Of a stretch of DNA of 64,000 nucleotides, positions 45,358 through 55,203 are shown piece after piece (position 1 is the first letter of the stretch; each line of letters begins with the position of its first letter). Position numbers and translations under genes: made by a program. The DNA is from Agarilytica rhodophyticola. GTDB taxonomy: Bacteria; Pseudomonadota; Gammaproteobacteria; Pseudomonadales; Cellvibrionaceae. The stretch spans positions 5,734,501 through 5,798,500 of the forward strand of contig NZ_CP020038.1 in the NCBI RefSeq assembly GCF_002157225.2, written 5' to 3'. The notes beneath the pieces are model-generated. The model made no database searches and was not told where the DNA came from. It saw only the letters and a program-made list of their open reading frames with translations.

Positions 45358-47718
45358 ATGAAACAGTCAAACACAGTCGCACGTAGATGGTTAACACCAT
45401 TAAGTGCTGCACTCCTCAGTTTGTATGCTGCGTCAGGTTATGCAGCCAATTGTGAATACATCGTCGACAATGAGTGGAATAATGGCTTTGTTGCTAAAAT
45501 TAAAATCACCAATGACAGTAATAGTGCTATTAATGGCTGGGACATTACTTGGTCTTACTCTGGTGATAATACCGTTAGCAATAGTTGGAATGCGACATTA
45601 TCAGGTACTAACCCTTACACTGCATCTGCCTTAAGTTGGAACAGTAGCCTTGCTGCTGGCCAATCAGTGGAGTTTGGTATGCAAGGATCTAAAGGTTCTG
45701 GTGCAGCCGAAATCCCTACACTAAGTGGTAGCGTATGCTCTTCTAATCCACAACCTACAAGCACCCCTCAACCTACCCCAACGGTAGCGCCTACCCCAAC
45801 AGCGACACCGACGATAACTCCCACTCCCACTCCAACGGTAACACCGACGCCAATGCCCACACCAACGGCTACGCCAATTCCAGGCAATGCGTTGCATATG
45901 GAACCACCTATTGCAATACCTGCTAATCGTAAAATAGAAAAATCTTCTGTGTGGTACACCTATCCTCAAAACAGAGGTCTACCCGGCTATGGTAATTTTG
46001 GCGCTACTGGTGCGTTTTGGGGACATCCACCTAACCAAAACTTTTATAACGATACCACTATCAACAATTGGGCAAATCAGGTACAGGGATATAGAAATCA
46101 AGGTTTGGAATATACCGCACGCAGTGAATTTGACTGGGCTTGGAAATGGTTTATTGAATTTCAGGATAGGCCCGATGAACACTGGGTTCGCACTTTAGAT
46201 AACGACGTTGTGTCATGGGATTTCGGCCCAGAAGATCCCACTTATTTAGGTTATGAGTCCGGTTGGGTTAGTAATCACAGCCCAGCGTTTGTAGATTATT
46301 TCAAATCTCAAGTGGATCAAATATTTAAAGCTAATATTTCACACTTTATGTTTGATTCACAAACATCCTCAACGCGATCTACCGACTTGAATCAATTTGG
46401 TGGCGACTTCTCACGCTGGGCAATGGATGGCTTCAGAGAATATATGGATGATAATTACACTGAAGTAGAATTACGTGCAAAAGGCATTAATGATATTAGT
46501 GATTTTAACTATCGTAACTTTCTAATAAGTGCCGGTTACACTCACACCAGCTATATGGCAGGTGCTAATAGAGTCAGTGGTGGCGTGCCGCTGATGGAAG
46601 ATTTCATATACTTTAACCGCAAAGTATTGAATGAAAAAATGGCCGAGATACTGAGTTATATTCGTTCAATTGATCCCAATATTGAAATTGGTGCAACCAC
46701 AGCTGTTACGGAAGCTCGGGGTTATATATTTGATAAGAACATCAGCTTCCTTGCCGGCGAACATGCAATGGGTGCAGCTAATTTTAAAAATGAAATGCCA
46801 ATTAATATCATTGGTCATTTAAAAGCCGCTGAAGCAGTGGATAAAACTTTAATTTACTTCCCCTATCCTTGGGAGTTTGCAAACTTATTCAACCGTAATG
46901 CGCCTCAACAAGCCCGTGGCTGGATTGCTCAGTCCTACGCAATGGGAGGTATCTTTTCAGTTCCCGCAGCAGTATGGGTAGGAGGCTCGGGTGTTTGGAA
47001 TATAAATGCCGACAACTACCGTGATATTTACCAATTTGTCAGTAATAACGCCGATTTATTCGATGATTATGAGGCTTATTCCAAAATTGGTTTAGTGTCA
47101 TCCATGATGGCCTATCTCGATGCGACATGGATTGATGGCAGCAATACCATGTTAGGAAGTATTCGTCAGTTAATTGAAAGCAACCTAAACTTTGGCTTGC
47201 TTATTTTTGGTGACCCTGGAACCCCAGTTGTACCCAGAGTAGAAGATTTTGCTAAATACGACACAATTATTGTGGATAGAGATCGTAATTATCTCACTGC
47301 AGAGCAACAGGCATTGTTAAACAGATATAGCAATAAAGTTTTAGACTTGACTAAATCAAGCGATGCGGCAGCTATTGATGCATTAAGAATCAATAACATT
47401 TCTGTCAGCATAAGTGGTTCAATTGCCGATGACACAGTGACAGCGCTCTCTCGGGTTCATAAAAGTAATAACGATGCACCTTATATTATTCACTTGTTAA
47501 ACCGTCCGCTTAACTCTGTCGACGGAACAACACCTGAGCTGGACAATATCAGTATTGCCATTCCTGATGGTTACTTTGATGAAGCCATCACTCAAGCTAC
47601 CTTGCATTTACCTGGAGGGGGTTCTTCACGCTTATCCTTATCTCAAAATGCTTCAGGCGACACAGTAATGACTGTCAATAATCTTGGGGTTTGGGGAATT
47701 ATTGAACTTGGGCATTAA
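45358..47718 (+). CDS. Secreted CBM2 protein with unassigned glycoside-hydrolase-like domain
   Basis: 786 residues from the ATG at 45358, chosen because AGCAGGA precedes it and the signal peptide ([15 protein letters not shown]) begins there. CBM2 covers residues 31-127 (NCEYIVDNEWNNGFVAKIKI, WDITWSYSGDNTVSNSW, surface Trp residues kept). A Pro-Thr linker runs to about 180. The rest (181-786) has a TIM-barrel-like start (HFMFDSQTSS, FSRWAMDGFREYMDDNY, LAGEHAMGAANF), an apparent GH42-type trimerisation-like part (IESNLNFGLLIFGDPG, YDTIIVDRDRNYL) and a C-terminal sheet domain. I could not place it in a numbered GH family. CBM2 implies cellulose, xylan or chitin binding. Confidence 0.78.
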   Translation: MKQSNTVARRWLTPLSAALLSLYAASGYAANCEYIVDNEWNNGFVAKIKITNDSNSAINGWDITWSYSGDNTVSNSWNATLSGTNPYTASALSWNSSLAAGQSVEFGMQGSKGSGAAEIPTLSGSVCSSNPQPTSTPQPTPTVAPTPTATPTITPTPTPTVTPTPMPTPTATPIPGNALHMEPPIAIPANRKIEKSSVWYTYPQNRGLPGYGNFGATGAFWGHPPNQNFYNDTTINNWANQVQGYRNQGLEYTARSEFDWAWKWFIEFQDRPDEHWVRTLDNDVVSWDFGPEDPTYLGYESGWVSNHSPAFVDYFKSQVDQIFKANISHFMFDSQTSSTRSTDLNQFGGDFSRWAMDGFREYMDDNYTEVELRAKGINDISDFNYRNFLISAGYTHTSYMAGANRVSGGVPLMEDFIYFNRKVLNEKMAEILSYIRSIDPNIEIGATTAVTEARGYIFDKNISFLAGEHAMGAANFKNEMPINIIGHLKAAEAVDKTLIYFPYPWEFANLFNRNAPQQARGWIAQSYAMGGIFSVPAAVWVGGSGVWNINADNYRDIYQFVSNNADLFDDYEAYSKIGLVSSMMAYLDATWIDGSNTMLGSIRQLIESNLNFGLLIFGDPGTPVVPRVEDFAKYDTIIVDRDRNYLTAEQQALLNRYSNKVLDLTKSSDAAAIDALRINNISVSISGSIADDTVTALSRVHKSNNDAPYIIHLLNRPLNSVDGTTPELDNISIAIPDGYFDEAITQATLHLPGGGSSRLSLSQNASGDTVMTVNNLGVWGIIELGH
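45757..45888 (+). repeat. Pro-Thr linker-coding tandem repeat
   Basis: Imperfect repeats of a CCNACN-type unit encode Thr-Pro-rich linker sequence (for example TPTPTVTPTPMPTPTATPIP). The same type of linker, with longer 24-bp units, is encoded at 48958-49146. Such tracts are prone to length change. Confidence 0.8.
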
Positions 47719-47752
47719 TACTTCAATTTTGCCGAATTCATAGTAATGGCTA

Positions 47753-47775
47753 AAAGGCTTCGAACTGAAGCCTTT
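47753..47775 (+). terminator. Hairpin after the CBM2 protein gene
   Basis: AAAGGCTTC (47753-47761) pairs with GAAGCCTTT (47767-47775) around a GAACT loop, 35 bases after the stop codon. A weak T-rich sequence follows. The rest of the gap to 48260 is AT-rich and contains no gene; its right portion begins the duplicated upstream segment. Confidence 0.7.
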
Positions 47776-48260
47776 CCTATTAATATTATAATTTATTTAT
47801 ATTACAAATTATAATTTCTATTATCGTTTTTAAATATATCGCTAGATTCGCCATAAACTATTTTTAACAGTCCTAAAATTTCAAGGCCTTATCTCTCATA
47901 ATTATTTAAAGCTAATTTTTAGTTAAATATCCTATTTAAAAGAAGAGCTTAAACAATACTTGTTAGCTATCCAATCTATATACAACAAAATAAATATTTT
48001 TCACTCGACTTAAATATAGTACCTTTAAATACTTAGATCCTATACAATATTTTTGTAGTGGACACACTTCACATTTTCACATATAAAATAGTTAATATTT
48101 AGCACGTAATTAAAAATTATTAGGCATCGATGTAGGGAACTAATAAATGAGACATAGGACAAAGTATTAAGTATTTTTTCCTTCTGTTAATTAGAAAAAT
48201 ACTACGCGCAAATATTATTCGACCTTGTAGTTTATTTTTTAAGTATTATAAATAACCATC

Positions 48261-48527
48261 TTACAAAGCTTTCCATGCCATATGCGCATACTTGTACCCA
48301 ACAATACTCTTAGTTAAACGTTTAACTTTCATCTTCGTTTGTTTAACTTTGTAAGTATTGAAGTAGAACCCTGCTTTTCTGAAACTAGAACGAAGAAAGT
48401 TCATAATTATCTTAACCTCATCGCCAATCATGTGATCACAGCTATAAAAAGAATATGAGTGTTTTTGTATAAAAGCATAAACATGATTAATACGATCGAC
48501 GACACCTACTTCCACACCGTTGATCAC
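48261..48527 (-). CDS. Small unrecognised frame upstream of GH6, with a decayed copy upstream of the other CBM2 gene
   Basis: A frame of about 88 codons from a GTG at 48527 to 48261, containing [27 protein letters not shown] and [11 protein letters not shown]. The frame also stays open further upstream across the GH6 start, but that part is antisense. Amino-acid similarity to the broken copy at 45054-45243 (CDxI, NxLRS, KYxHxAxKAL) shows selection or common origin at protein level. No ribosome-binding site is evident, so it may be a fragment of a larger lost gene. It lies in the promoter region of a cellulase gene. No family recognised. Confidence 0.4.
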   Translation of the reverse strand: MINGVEVGVVDRINHVYAFIQKHSYSFYSCDHMIGDEVKIIMNFLRSSFRKAGFYFNTYKVKQTKMKVKRLTKSIVGYKYAHMAWKAL

Positions 48528-48570
48528 TATGTATGTTTGTAAACACACACAACCCACTAGAGGAAAAAGC

Positions 48571-50703
48571 ATGAAACAATCAAAGCCTGTGTTGCGCAAA
48601 TGGCTGAAGCCATTAAGTGCGGCACTTCTAAGCTTGTATGCTGCGTCGGGCCATGCAGCTAATTGCGAATACATTATCGACAACGAATGGAATAGCGGCT
48701 TCGTTGCTAAAATTCGCATTACTAATGACAGCAACACTGCAATAGACGGTTGGAATGTTAATTGGTCTTATTCTGGTGACAACTCCGTTTCTAATTCATG
48801 GAATGCAACCGTATCTGGAAGTAATCCTTACACAGCTTCAGCCTTAAGCTGGAATAGCACAATCCCTGCTGGCCAATCAGTAGAATTTGGCATGCAGGGT
48901 TCTAAAGGTGCTGGTGCCGCGGAGATCCCTACAGTGGGTGGCAATGTGTGTTCATCTAGCCCAACGCCAACGGCGACACCTACTCCAACGGCAACACCAA
49001 CACCTACTCCAACGGCGACACCGACACCTACTGCAACACCAACACCTACTCCAACGGCGACACCAACACCTACTGCAACACCAACAGCGACGCCGACTCC
49101 TACGCCAACCGCAACTCCAGTGCCAACACCTACTCCGGTTCCTGGCGCACGCGTTGATAACCCGTTCCGCGATGCTAAGTTCTACATTGATCCAGGCTGG
49201 TCTTCTCGTGCAGCGGCAGAACCAGGCGGAGCGGCAATTGCTGGCTATAACACTGCAGTATGGATGGATCGCATCGGTGCAATAACCGATGGTATCGGTC
49301 TGCGCGGCCACCTTGATGAAGCTCTCGCGCAATCAGCTGAAATGTTTATGTTTGTTGTTTACGATCTTCCTAATCGTGACTGTGCTGCACTTGCGTCAAA
49401 TGGTGAATTACGTATATCTGAAAATGGCTTCCAACGCTATATGGATGAATATATTGCACCCATTAAAGAAATTGTTTCTGATGCTAAATATAGAAATATC
49501 CGCATTGTCGCAATTATCGAGGTTGATTCACTTCCAAACCTAGTGACCAACCTAAATGTGCCTGATTGCGCGGAAGCTAATGGCCCTGGCGGCTACCGTG
49601 ACGGTATAAGACACGCACTTAACGAATTAGCCACAGTACCTAATGTATATTCATACCTTGATGTTGCTAACTCAGGATGGTTGGGATGGTCTAGTAACTT
49701 TGGCCCCGCTGTTGAGTTAATCGGCGATGTAGTAACCAGCACCGACGCAGGTTGGGACAGCATTTCTGGCTTTGTTACTAACAGCGCAAACTATGCACCA
49801 ACAGTAGAACCTTTCTTACAAGACCCCAACTTAAGTATTGGCGGTATGCCAGTTCGTGCTGCAAGCTTCTACGAGTACAACCCCTACTTCGAAGAAAAGT
49901 CTTTCGCTCAAGATTGGCGTGCGGCAATGATTGCTCGCGGTGCACCTGAAAGCATTGGTATGTTGATTGACACTGGTCGAAATGGCTGGGGTGGACCTAA
50001 TCGCCCAACGCAAGCAAGTACATCAACCAATGTGGATACCTATGTAGAAGAATCTCGCATTGACCGTCGTTTGCATCGTGGTAACTGGTGTAACCAACCT
50101 GGTGGCGTTGGCTTTAAGCCATGGGCAGATCCTTATGATGGCATCGACGCATTCGTATGGGTGAAACCACAAGGTGAATCTGATGGTATTAGCGATCCTA
50201 ACTTCGAGCCAGATCCAAACGATCCAGCGAAACAACACGATCCAATGTGTGATCCCACAGCTACTCGTCCAGACGGTAAATCAGGAACAGGCGCACTTGA
50301 TAATGCTCCCCATGCAGGTCGTTGGTACCCAGAAGCCTTCAAACTACTATTGGATAATGCGTATCCAGCAGCCGATAGTCCAGCTGGCCCACCACCACCA
50401 CCAGCTCCACCACGTAGCGACTGCCCAGGATTAGATCCTAATAATCCAGTTGTTATTTTAAGCGGATCAAGAGAGCAAATTGATCTAGGATGTGAAGCAC
50501 CTATCTATGTTCAATTTAGTCCAGCAATTAGTGGCAATCTTTTCGTCGACGCTGTTGGCGGAGCTTTTGATATTCAAATTCAATCATCTGCAGGTACCAC
50601 TGGCGCTCAAGGTTTCTTCCAGTCTATTTCAATGCCTGGTGTTACCAATGCAACTGTTAGCCGCAATGCCGATGCTACTGCTGTAGAACTGCGCTTTGAT
50701 TAA
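48571..50703 (+). CDS. Secreted CBM2-GH6 cellulase (cellobiohydrolase/endoglucanase)
   Basis: 710 residues from the ATG at 48571, with an AGAGGA site; signal peptide [18 protein letters not shown]2 spans about 31-127 and is nearly the same as in the gene at 45358. A long TPTPTATP linker runs to about 195. The GH6 domain (about 196-620) has [15 protein letters not shown] (region of the catalytic acid), [30 protein letters not shown], and [16 protein letters not shown]. It is followed by a Pro-rich spacer and a C-terminal beta domain (about 640-710, [13 protein letters not shown]) whose tail is duplicated downstream of the first subtilase. It cleaves cellulose chains from the non-reducing end or internally. 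Confidence 0.93.
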   Translation: MKQSKPVLRKWLKPLSAALLSLYAASGHAANCEYIIDNEWNSGFVAKIRITNDSNTAIDGWNVNWSYSGDNSVSNSWNATVSGSNPYTASALSWNSTIPAGQSVEFGMQGSKGAGAAEIPTVGGNVCSSSPTPTATPTPTATPTPTPTATPTPTATPTPTPTATPTPTATPTATPTPTPTATPVPTPTPVPGARVDNPFRDAKFYIDPGWSSRAAAEPGGAAIAGYNTAVWMDRIGAITDGIGLRGHLDEALAQSAEMFMFVVYDLPNRDCAALASNGELRISENGFQRYMDEYIAPIKEIVSDAKYRNIRIVAIIEVDSLPNLVTNLNVPDCAEANGPGGYRDGIRHALNELATVPNVYSYLDVANSGWLGWSSNFGPAVELIGDVVTSTDAGWDSISGFVTNSANYAPTVEPFLQDPNLSIGGMPVRAASFYEYNPYFEEKSFAQDWRAAMIARGAPESIGMLIDTGRNGWGGPNRPTQASTSTNVDTYVEESRIDRRLHRGNWCNQPGGVGFKPWADPYDGIDAFVWVKPQGESDGISDPNFEPDPNDPAKQHDPMCDPTATRPDGKSGTGALDNAPHAGRWYPEAFKLLLDNAYPAADSPAGPPPPPAPPRSDCPGLDPNNPVVILSGSREQIDLGCEAPIYVQFSPAISGNLFVDAVGGAFDIQIQSSAGTTGAQGFFQSISMPGVTNATVSRNADATAVELRFD
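48958..49146 (+). repeat. 24-bp-type tandem repeat encoding the GH6 linker
   Basis: Near-perfect repeats of units such as CCAACACCTACTCCAACGGC encode Thr-Pro-Thr-Ala linker. Units differ by few bases, suggesting recent slippage or unequal exchange. Confidence 0.85.
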
Positions 50704-50749
50704 TCGTAAATAAAATGCAAGCGTAATAAATCGTTTGCATCAAAAACGC

Positions 50750-50786
50750 AAAAGGGGGAATATTTAATATTCCCCCTTTTTTATTT
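50750..50786 (+). terminator. Strong rho-independent terminator of the GH6 gene
   Basis: AAAAGGGGGAATATT pairs with AATATTCCCCCTTTT, with further T residues following. A related terminator is found after the first subtilase at 53211-53246, part of the same duplication. Confidence 0.93.
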
Positions 50787-50807
50787 GTAGGTGTGCCTTT
50801 AGAAGCT

Positions 50808-51171
50808 TTATTTCTTTTGATTTATCTGTCTTTATATAGAAGTTAAAGTTTTTGGAGCTGCGCCTAAGTCCACTTCCACCGCCCAAATTTACTTTCACTT
50901 ATCGCTCTGGACTAAAGCTAACTATAATATCTCACTTCCCCCAAATACTGGATTACCTGTCACACAAAGGTATCATCTTCCGTAGTTTTCTCAATTTTTT
51001 CTTGCTTATCAACGAAATAGATATTTATTGTTGAACCAAAACATTTGGCATTTAAATATAACTACGCATAATGCATCAAGGGCAGAAATGTAAAGAAAAA
51101 AGCTACATAAGATTTAAGCTAAGTCCGTGATCTATAATTTTTACGCCAAGCCTACTATCATTTAAGCTCAT
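50808..51171 (-). pseudogene. Truncated copy of the beta-propeller gene at 53308-54528
   Basis: This minus-strand segment aligns with the first 115 or so codons of the intact gene; the start-codon region (CATCAATATTACC on the plus strand) is the same in both copies. Stops and small shifts break the frame. The 3' two thirds are missing: sequence jumps from the terminator-linked text directly into mid-gene. The rest of the gap to 51643 is the duplicated upstream region of the subtilase. No other feature seen. Confidence 0.8.
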
Positions 51172-51460
51172 CAATATTACCTTTAGAACTCTATAAATAA
51201 ATAGGCTTACGGATTATTAACTGACGTTAATTCCCTTATGGATAATTTTTTGCGTAGGTTCTGTCTATATTAAAGCCAAAATTAATTCTTTGGTTTTAAG
51301 AAATATCATGACTGAATTTACACCCTCAAAGTGACACAAAAAATACTTTTTTATTGTTAAGCACTTTCACCTTTTAAATAGTGAAATCAATTCAACAGTA
51401 GCATTCAAATCAACTTCTAGATTAACTTAACAAAAGTTTACTATTTTTTTAATCAAAAGA

Positions 51461-51495
51461 ATTGAGGGATTATTGAGATCCTTTCGTTACATAAA
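51461..51495 (+). promoter_or_regulatory. Conserved upstream block of subtilase gene, copy A
   Basis: ATTGAGGGATTATTGAGATC followed by CTTTCGTTACATAA is repeated with few changes at 55007-55040. Surrounding AT-rich sequence has diverged more, so this block may be a promoter or operator kept by selection. Confidence 0.5.
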
Positions 51496-51643
51496 AAACA
51501 AAAGCATTACACAAATAAAAAAATAATAGTTTTAAAAAAACACTTCTTCCTCTTTATTTTCACCAAATCGGATCTAAAAACAAAAAATAGGATTTTATAT
51601 ATTGTAAAAAATAACACACACTCTAAACCGGAGAATATTCGCA

Positions 51644-53083
51644 ATGAAAAATATAATGCCATCAGGTTATTTAATTAAAAAGCTAGCATTGGCCAGCACC
51701 GTTGCACTTGCGGCAGCTGTAAACACTGTAAATGCAGTAGTTATGGACGATACAAGTCAAGCCAGTTTCTCTCCTCAGTTAGTAAATTCTGCAGAAACTG
51801 ATCGTCTAATTGTTAAATATAAACATAATACACCACAAAATTTAATGTCAGCATTAAGTGATTCTTCCATGCAATCTGTATCTAATGCAGTGTTAGATGT
51901 TGTTGGTGGCAAAGTCAATTATATACGTAAGATGAGTACGGGCGCTCACGTAGTTAAATTAGGAAATAAAGTTTCTGATAGCGAATTAAAGGCAATTATG
52001 AAAAAAATGATGGCCGACCCGAATATAGAAATGGTGGAGCCAGACATTAGAATGTATCCCATGCTCACCCCCAACGATGCCCGCTACAATGAGCAGTGGC
52101 ATTACTTTGAAACAACCGGTGGCTTAAACCTTCCAACTGCGTGGGATACCACCACCGGTACTGGCGTTGTGGTAGGTGTTATCGACACAGGCTATCGTCC
52201 ACATGCCGACTTAGTGGGTAATCTTTTGCCTGGTTACGACTTTATATCTAGCGCACAAACAGCACAAGACGGCAATGGTCGCGACCCAGACGCACGAGAT
52301 GAAGGTGATTGGACCAATGATAATGAGTGTGTGCCCGGCAGACCAGGCACGAACAGTAGCTGGCATGGCACTCATGTAGCAGGAACCATCGCTGCTGTAG
52401 CAAATAACAGAGGCGTTGTCGGTGCTGCATTTGGCTCAAGAGTTGTTCCCATCAGAGCTTTAGGCCGTTGTGGTGGATCACTTTCTGATATCGCAGATGC
52501 AATGATTTGGGGTGCCGGTGGAAATGTTCCAGGTGTTCCAGCAAACCCTAATCCAGCGCAGGTTTTAAACCTCAGTCTTGGCGGTGGTGGTGCATGTGGT
52601 TCAACAATACAATCTGCGATTAATACGGCTCGCAGTTTAGGCGCCACTGTCGTTGTTGCTGCAGGTAATGAAAGCCAAAATGTATCAAATGCAACTCCGG
52701 CAAACTGTAATGGTGTCATTACTGTTGCTGCAACTGACCGCAGCGGTGGTCGAGCGTTTTATTCAAACTTTGGTAATAGAGTGGACGTAGCGGCTCCTGG
52801 CGGCGAAACAAATAGTGTTAGAGCCAATGGCGTATTATCAACATTAAATACTGGTCGTCGCAACCCTCGAAATGATTCACTTGCTTTCTACCAAGGAACA
52901 AGTATGGCAACGCCTCACGTAGCAGCAGCGGCAGCTTTACTTTACTCGGTTAATCCTTCGATTACACCTAATCAGGTAGAAAATATTCTTGAAAGCACTG
53001 CCCGCTCTTTCCCAAGACGTTGCAGAGGATGTGGTGCAGGTATTGTAGATGCAGCAGCGGCAGTTGATGCAGTTAATCGTTAA
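51644..53083 (+). CDS. Secreted S8 subtilisin-like serine protease without C-terminal PPC domain
   Basis: 479 residues, GGAG ribosome-binding site. A signal peptide (LASTVALAAAVNTVNA) and an I9-like propeptide ([31 protein letters not shown]) precede the catalytic domain. The triad is complete: [15 protein letters not shown] (Asp), [15 protein letters not shown] (His), [16 protein letters not shown] (Ser). The protein ends soon after the catalytic core at DAAAAVDAVNR, while the paralogue at 55204 goes on into a PPC domain. Remnants of an unrelated C-terminal tail lie just after the stop, so the PPC domain was probably lost at a duplication junction. Confidence 0.93.
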   Translation: MKNIMPSGYLIKKLALASTVALAAAVNTVNAVVMDDTSQASFSPQLVNSAETDRLIVKYKHNTPQNLMSALSDSSMQSVSNAVLDVVGGKVNYIRKMSTGAHVVKLGNKVSDSELKAIMKKMMADPNIEMVEPDIRMYPMLTPNDARYNEQWHYFETTGGLNLPTAWDTTTGTGVVVGVIDTGYRPHADLVGNLLPGYDFISSAQTAQDGNGRDPDARDEGDWTNDNECVPGRPGTNSSWHGTHVAGTIAAVANNRGVVGAAFGSRVVPIRALGRCGGSLSDIADAMIWGAGGNVPGVPANPNPAQVLNLSLGGGGACGSTIQSAINTARSLGATVVVAAGNESQNVSNATPANCNGVITVAATDRSGGRAFYSNFGNRVDVAAPGGETNSVRANGVLSTLNTGRRNPRNDSLAFYQGTSMATPHVAAAAALLYSVNPSITPNQVENILESTARSFPRRCRGCGAGIVDAAAAVDAVNR

Positions 53084-53163
53084 CAGTAGACGGAATATAT
53101 GCTACAACAACGTCAACAGTTACTTGTAACGCAGGCACTATCATTGTAGAGCTATGCTTTGAT
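53084..53163 (+). pseudogene. Remnant of the GH6 C-terminal tail
   Basis: In one frame this segment reads VDGIYATTTSTVTCNAGTII then VELCFD and a stop, similar to the end of the GH6 protein ([17 protein letters not shown] and a stop). DNA similarity continues through the following terminator. It is not in frame with the subtilase. It marks the left end of the duplicated unit. Confidence 0.65.
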
Positions 53164-53210
53164 TAATTAGCAATAAAATCCAAGTAAAATAAATCGCTTG
53201 TGTAAAAAAT

Positions 53211-53246
53211 AAAAGGGGGAATATTAAGTTATTACCCCTTTTTATT
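53211..53246. terminator. Terminator after subtilase A, diverged copy of the GH6 terminator
   Basis: AAAAGGGG (53211-53218) pairs with CCCCTTTT (53235-53242), followed by T-rich sequence. Flanking bases match those around 50750-50786. Confidence 0.85.
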
Positions 53247-53307
53247 TTTAGGTTTGCCTTTTACAGTTGAACCTGTAATTAGAACCAGCAATTATTTACA
53301 CCAACTA

Positions 53308-54528
53308 TTAGCGCCAAACAATTTTCGAATCACGAGCAACACTGGAATACAATTCCTCAATCTCACCCGCTTCAATATTTTTATCTTGGCTATTGAGCTT
53401 CATTTTTTTCAAAGCAACAGTTCTTACATCGCCAAGCTTATCGGCATACAAAAACGCAATCTCTTTTGCATCAGGAGAAAATACAGGATAACTATGCAAG
53501 TGATCTCCCTTAGTTAATTGTTTAATATTTTTATCATGAGATCCGCCTTCACTAACATTAGCAACAAAAATATGCATACCGCCTTCATAAACTCGATCAC
53601 GTTTGCTTTCATCATAATAATAACGATAGCCTACTAAACCGGAATACAACAATTGTTTACCGTCGGCTGACCAATTTACTGGCGCTTGCACTTGTACTTC
53701 CTCGGCAGATATACGCCGCTCTTTTAAAGAAGCAAGATCTAAAATATAAAGAGCTTTACTTTTGTCAGCAGTGGCTGGGTGCTTGATAAAAGCTAAATGC
53801 TTGCCATTAGGCGACCAATTTGGTGCTATCAAAAATAGATCATTCGATTTAGACACTTTACCTTTGGGTAGCGTTTTATCTCGGTTTTCTAAAGGGATAG
53901 TGGCTTTAAGTAATACTTCATTGTTTTTTTCTCTAACATCCACTACCTGAATATAGGACATTTCTCCCCTAATAGAAGAGAGTGCTATTTTTTTGCCATT
54001 GGGAGACCAAGAGAAGTCAAAAATATTATTAGCCTGTACTAAGATAGTATCATTTTCGCCACTGACATCAACACTATGCAACTCTACATTATTTTTTGAA
54101 ATTACCTTTAAATAAGCGACTTGTGTGCCCTGCGGATTAAAACGTGGCAAGATATCTTGAGCTTTGCTAACCACTAAAGGCTTTATTTCTTTTGTTTTAT
54201 TTTTCTTTATATAGAGATTAAAATTTTCCGAGCTACGTTTTAAATCCACTTTCACTTGTTGCTCTCGGTTAGAGCTAAATACAACATCCCCCTTATTTGA
54301 GATACTGGGTTCCCTATCACGCCAAGCGCTATTTTCGGTAGTTTTCTCTATTTTTCCTTGCTGATCAACAGAATAGATATTTGTTACCGGGCCAAAAATT
54401 TTCGCGTTGAAATATACCTGCGCATCAGATATCAAAGGCAGGAATAAAAAAGAAAAAGCCACACAAGATTTAAGCTTTGTTAATGGTCTATATTTCTCTA
54501 CGCCAATTTTACTATCATTTAAAATCAT
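53308..54528 (-). CDS. Periplasmic WD40/TolB-like beta-propeller protein
   Basis: 406 residues from the ATG at 54528 with AAGG upstream. A signal peptide ends PLISDAQ. Repeated propeller blades of the PD40/TolB type follow: REPSISNKGDVVFSSN, LPRFNPQGTQVAYLKV, FSWSPNGKKIALSS, PNWSPNGKHLAFIKH, VNWSADGKQLLYSG, YPVFSPDAKEIAFLY. There is no peptidase or Pal-binding signature. The gene is divergent from the second subtilase, and a truncated copy occupies the same position next to the first subtilase, so the propeller and protease genes travelled as a unit. Confidence 0.82.
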   Translation of the reverse strand: MILNDSKIGVEKYRPLTKLKSCVAFSFLFLPLISDAQVYFNAKIFGPVTNIYSVDQQGKIEKTTENSAWRDREPSISNKGDVVFSSNREQQVKVDLKRSSENFNLYIKKNKTKEIKPLVVSKAQDILPRFNPQGTQVAYLKVISKNNVELHSVDVSGENDTILVQANNIFDFSWSPNGKKIALSSIRGEMSYIQVVDVREKNNEVLLKATIPLENRDKTLPKGKVSKSNDLFLIAPNWSPNGKHLAFIKHPATADKSKALYILDLASLKERRISAEEVQVQAPVNWSADGKQLLYSGLVGYRYYYDESKRDRVYEGGMHIFVANVSEGGSHDKNIKQLTKGDHLHSYPVFSPDAKEIAFLYADKLGDVRTVALKKMKLNSQDKNIEAGEIEELYSSVARDSKIVWR

Positions 54529-54531
54529 CAA

Positions 54532-55203
54532 TATTACCTTCAGAAAACCTATAACTCAGTAACCCGGTGGGTTAATAACTTATTTAATTCTGCTCAGGAT
54601 AAAGCCTTGCATAGGCTCTGTCTATGTTACAGGCTACACTTAGCCTTTTAGTTTAAGTAATATCCTGGTTGAATTTACATCATCAAAGTGACACAAAAAA
54701 CATCTTTCTATTATTAAGTAATTTTCTCAAGTACTTTGACATCTCAAACACTGTGACCAGGTCAATAACAGTGTTTAAGTGAATAGCTAGATCGACATAA
54801 TAAAATTTTACTTAACATGTATTTTTTTGTTACATCTAGAAATAAATTATAAATAAAAAGTAACAGCTCTTATGTGAACCTAAAAACAATTATTTCGATA
54901 TTTTTAAATAAAATAATAAAAATAAAAAGTTTTTCGCGCCAATAATTTAATTTAAGTTAGTCTTATTTCACAAAAAATATTTTTTATTAATTTTTTAATC
55001 AAAAATATTGAGGGATTATCGGGATACTTTCGTTACATAAAAGCAAAAACATTGCACACAGAAAAAAAACAATAGCTTTTAACAAAAAAAAACATTTTTA
55101 CTTCTTTTCTTTATTTGCATTAAATCGGATCTAAAAATAAAAACAGGATTTTATACGTTGTAAAAAAATATGAACATAAATTCTAGACCGGAGAATATTC
55201 GCA
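54532..55203. promoter_or_regulatory. Divergent upstream region of subtilase B with conserved block at 55007-55040
   Basis: 672 AT-rich bases without a gene. The block starting ATTGAGGGATTATCGGGATA at 55007 matches copy A at 51461. The ribosome-binding region (ACCGGAGAATATTCGC) is the same in both copies. Most of the segment is alignable with 51172-51643. Confidence 0.6.

Noticed and set aside
45721-45969. Arg/Trp-rich minus-strand frame over the CBM2 linker
   Set aside because: It is the antisense of the Pro-Thr linker repeat; the same shadow appears at 48952-49332 over the GH6 linker.
48958-49146. Regular 24-bp repeats considered as a CRISPR-like array
   Set aside because: There are no unique spacers; the repeats encode the in-frame Pro-Thr linker of the GH6 enzyme.
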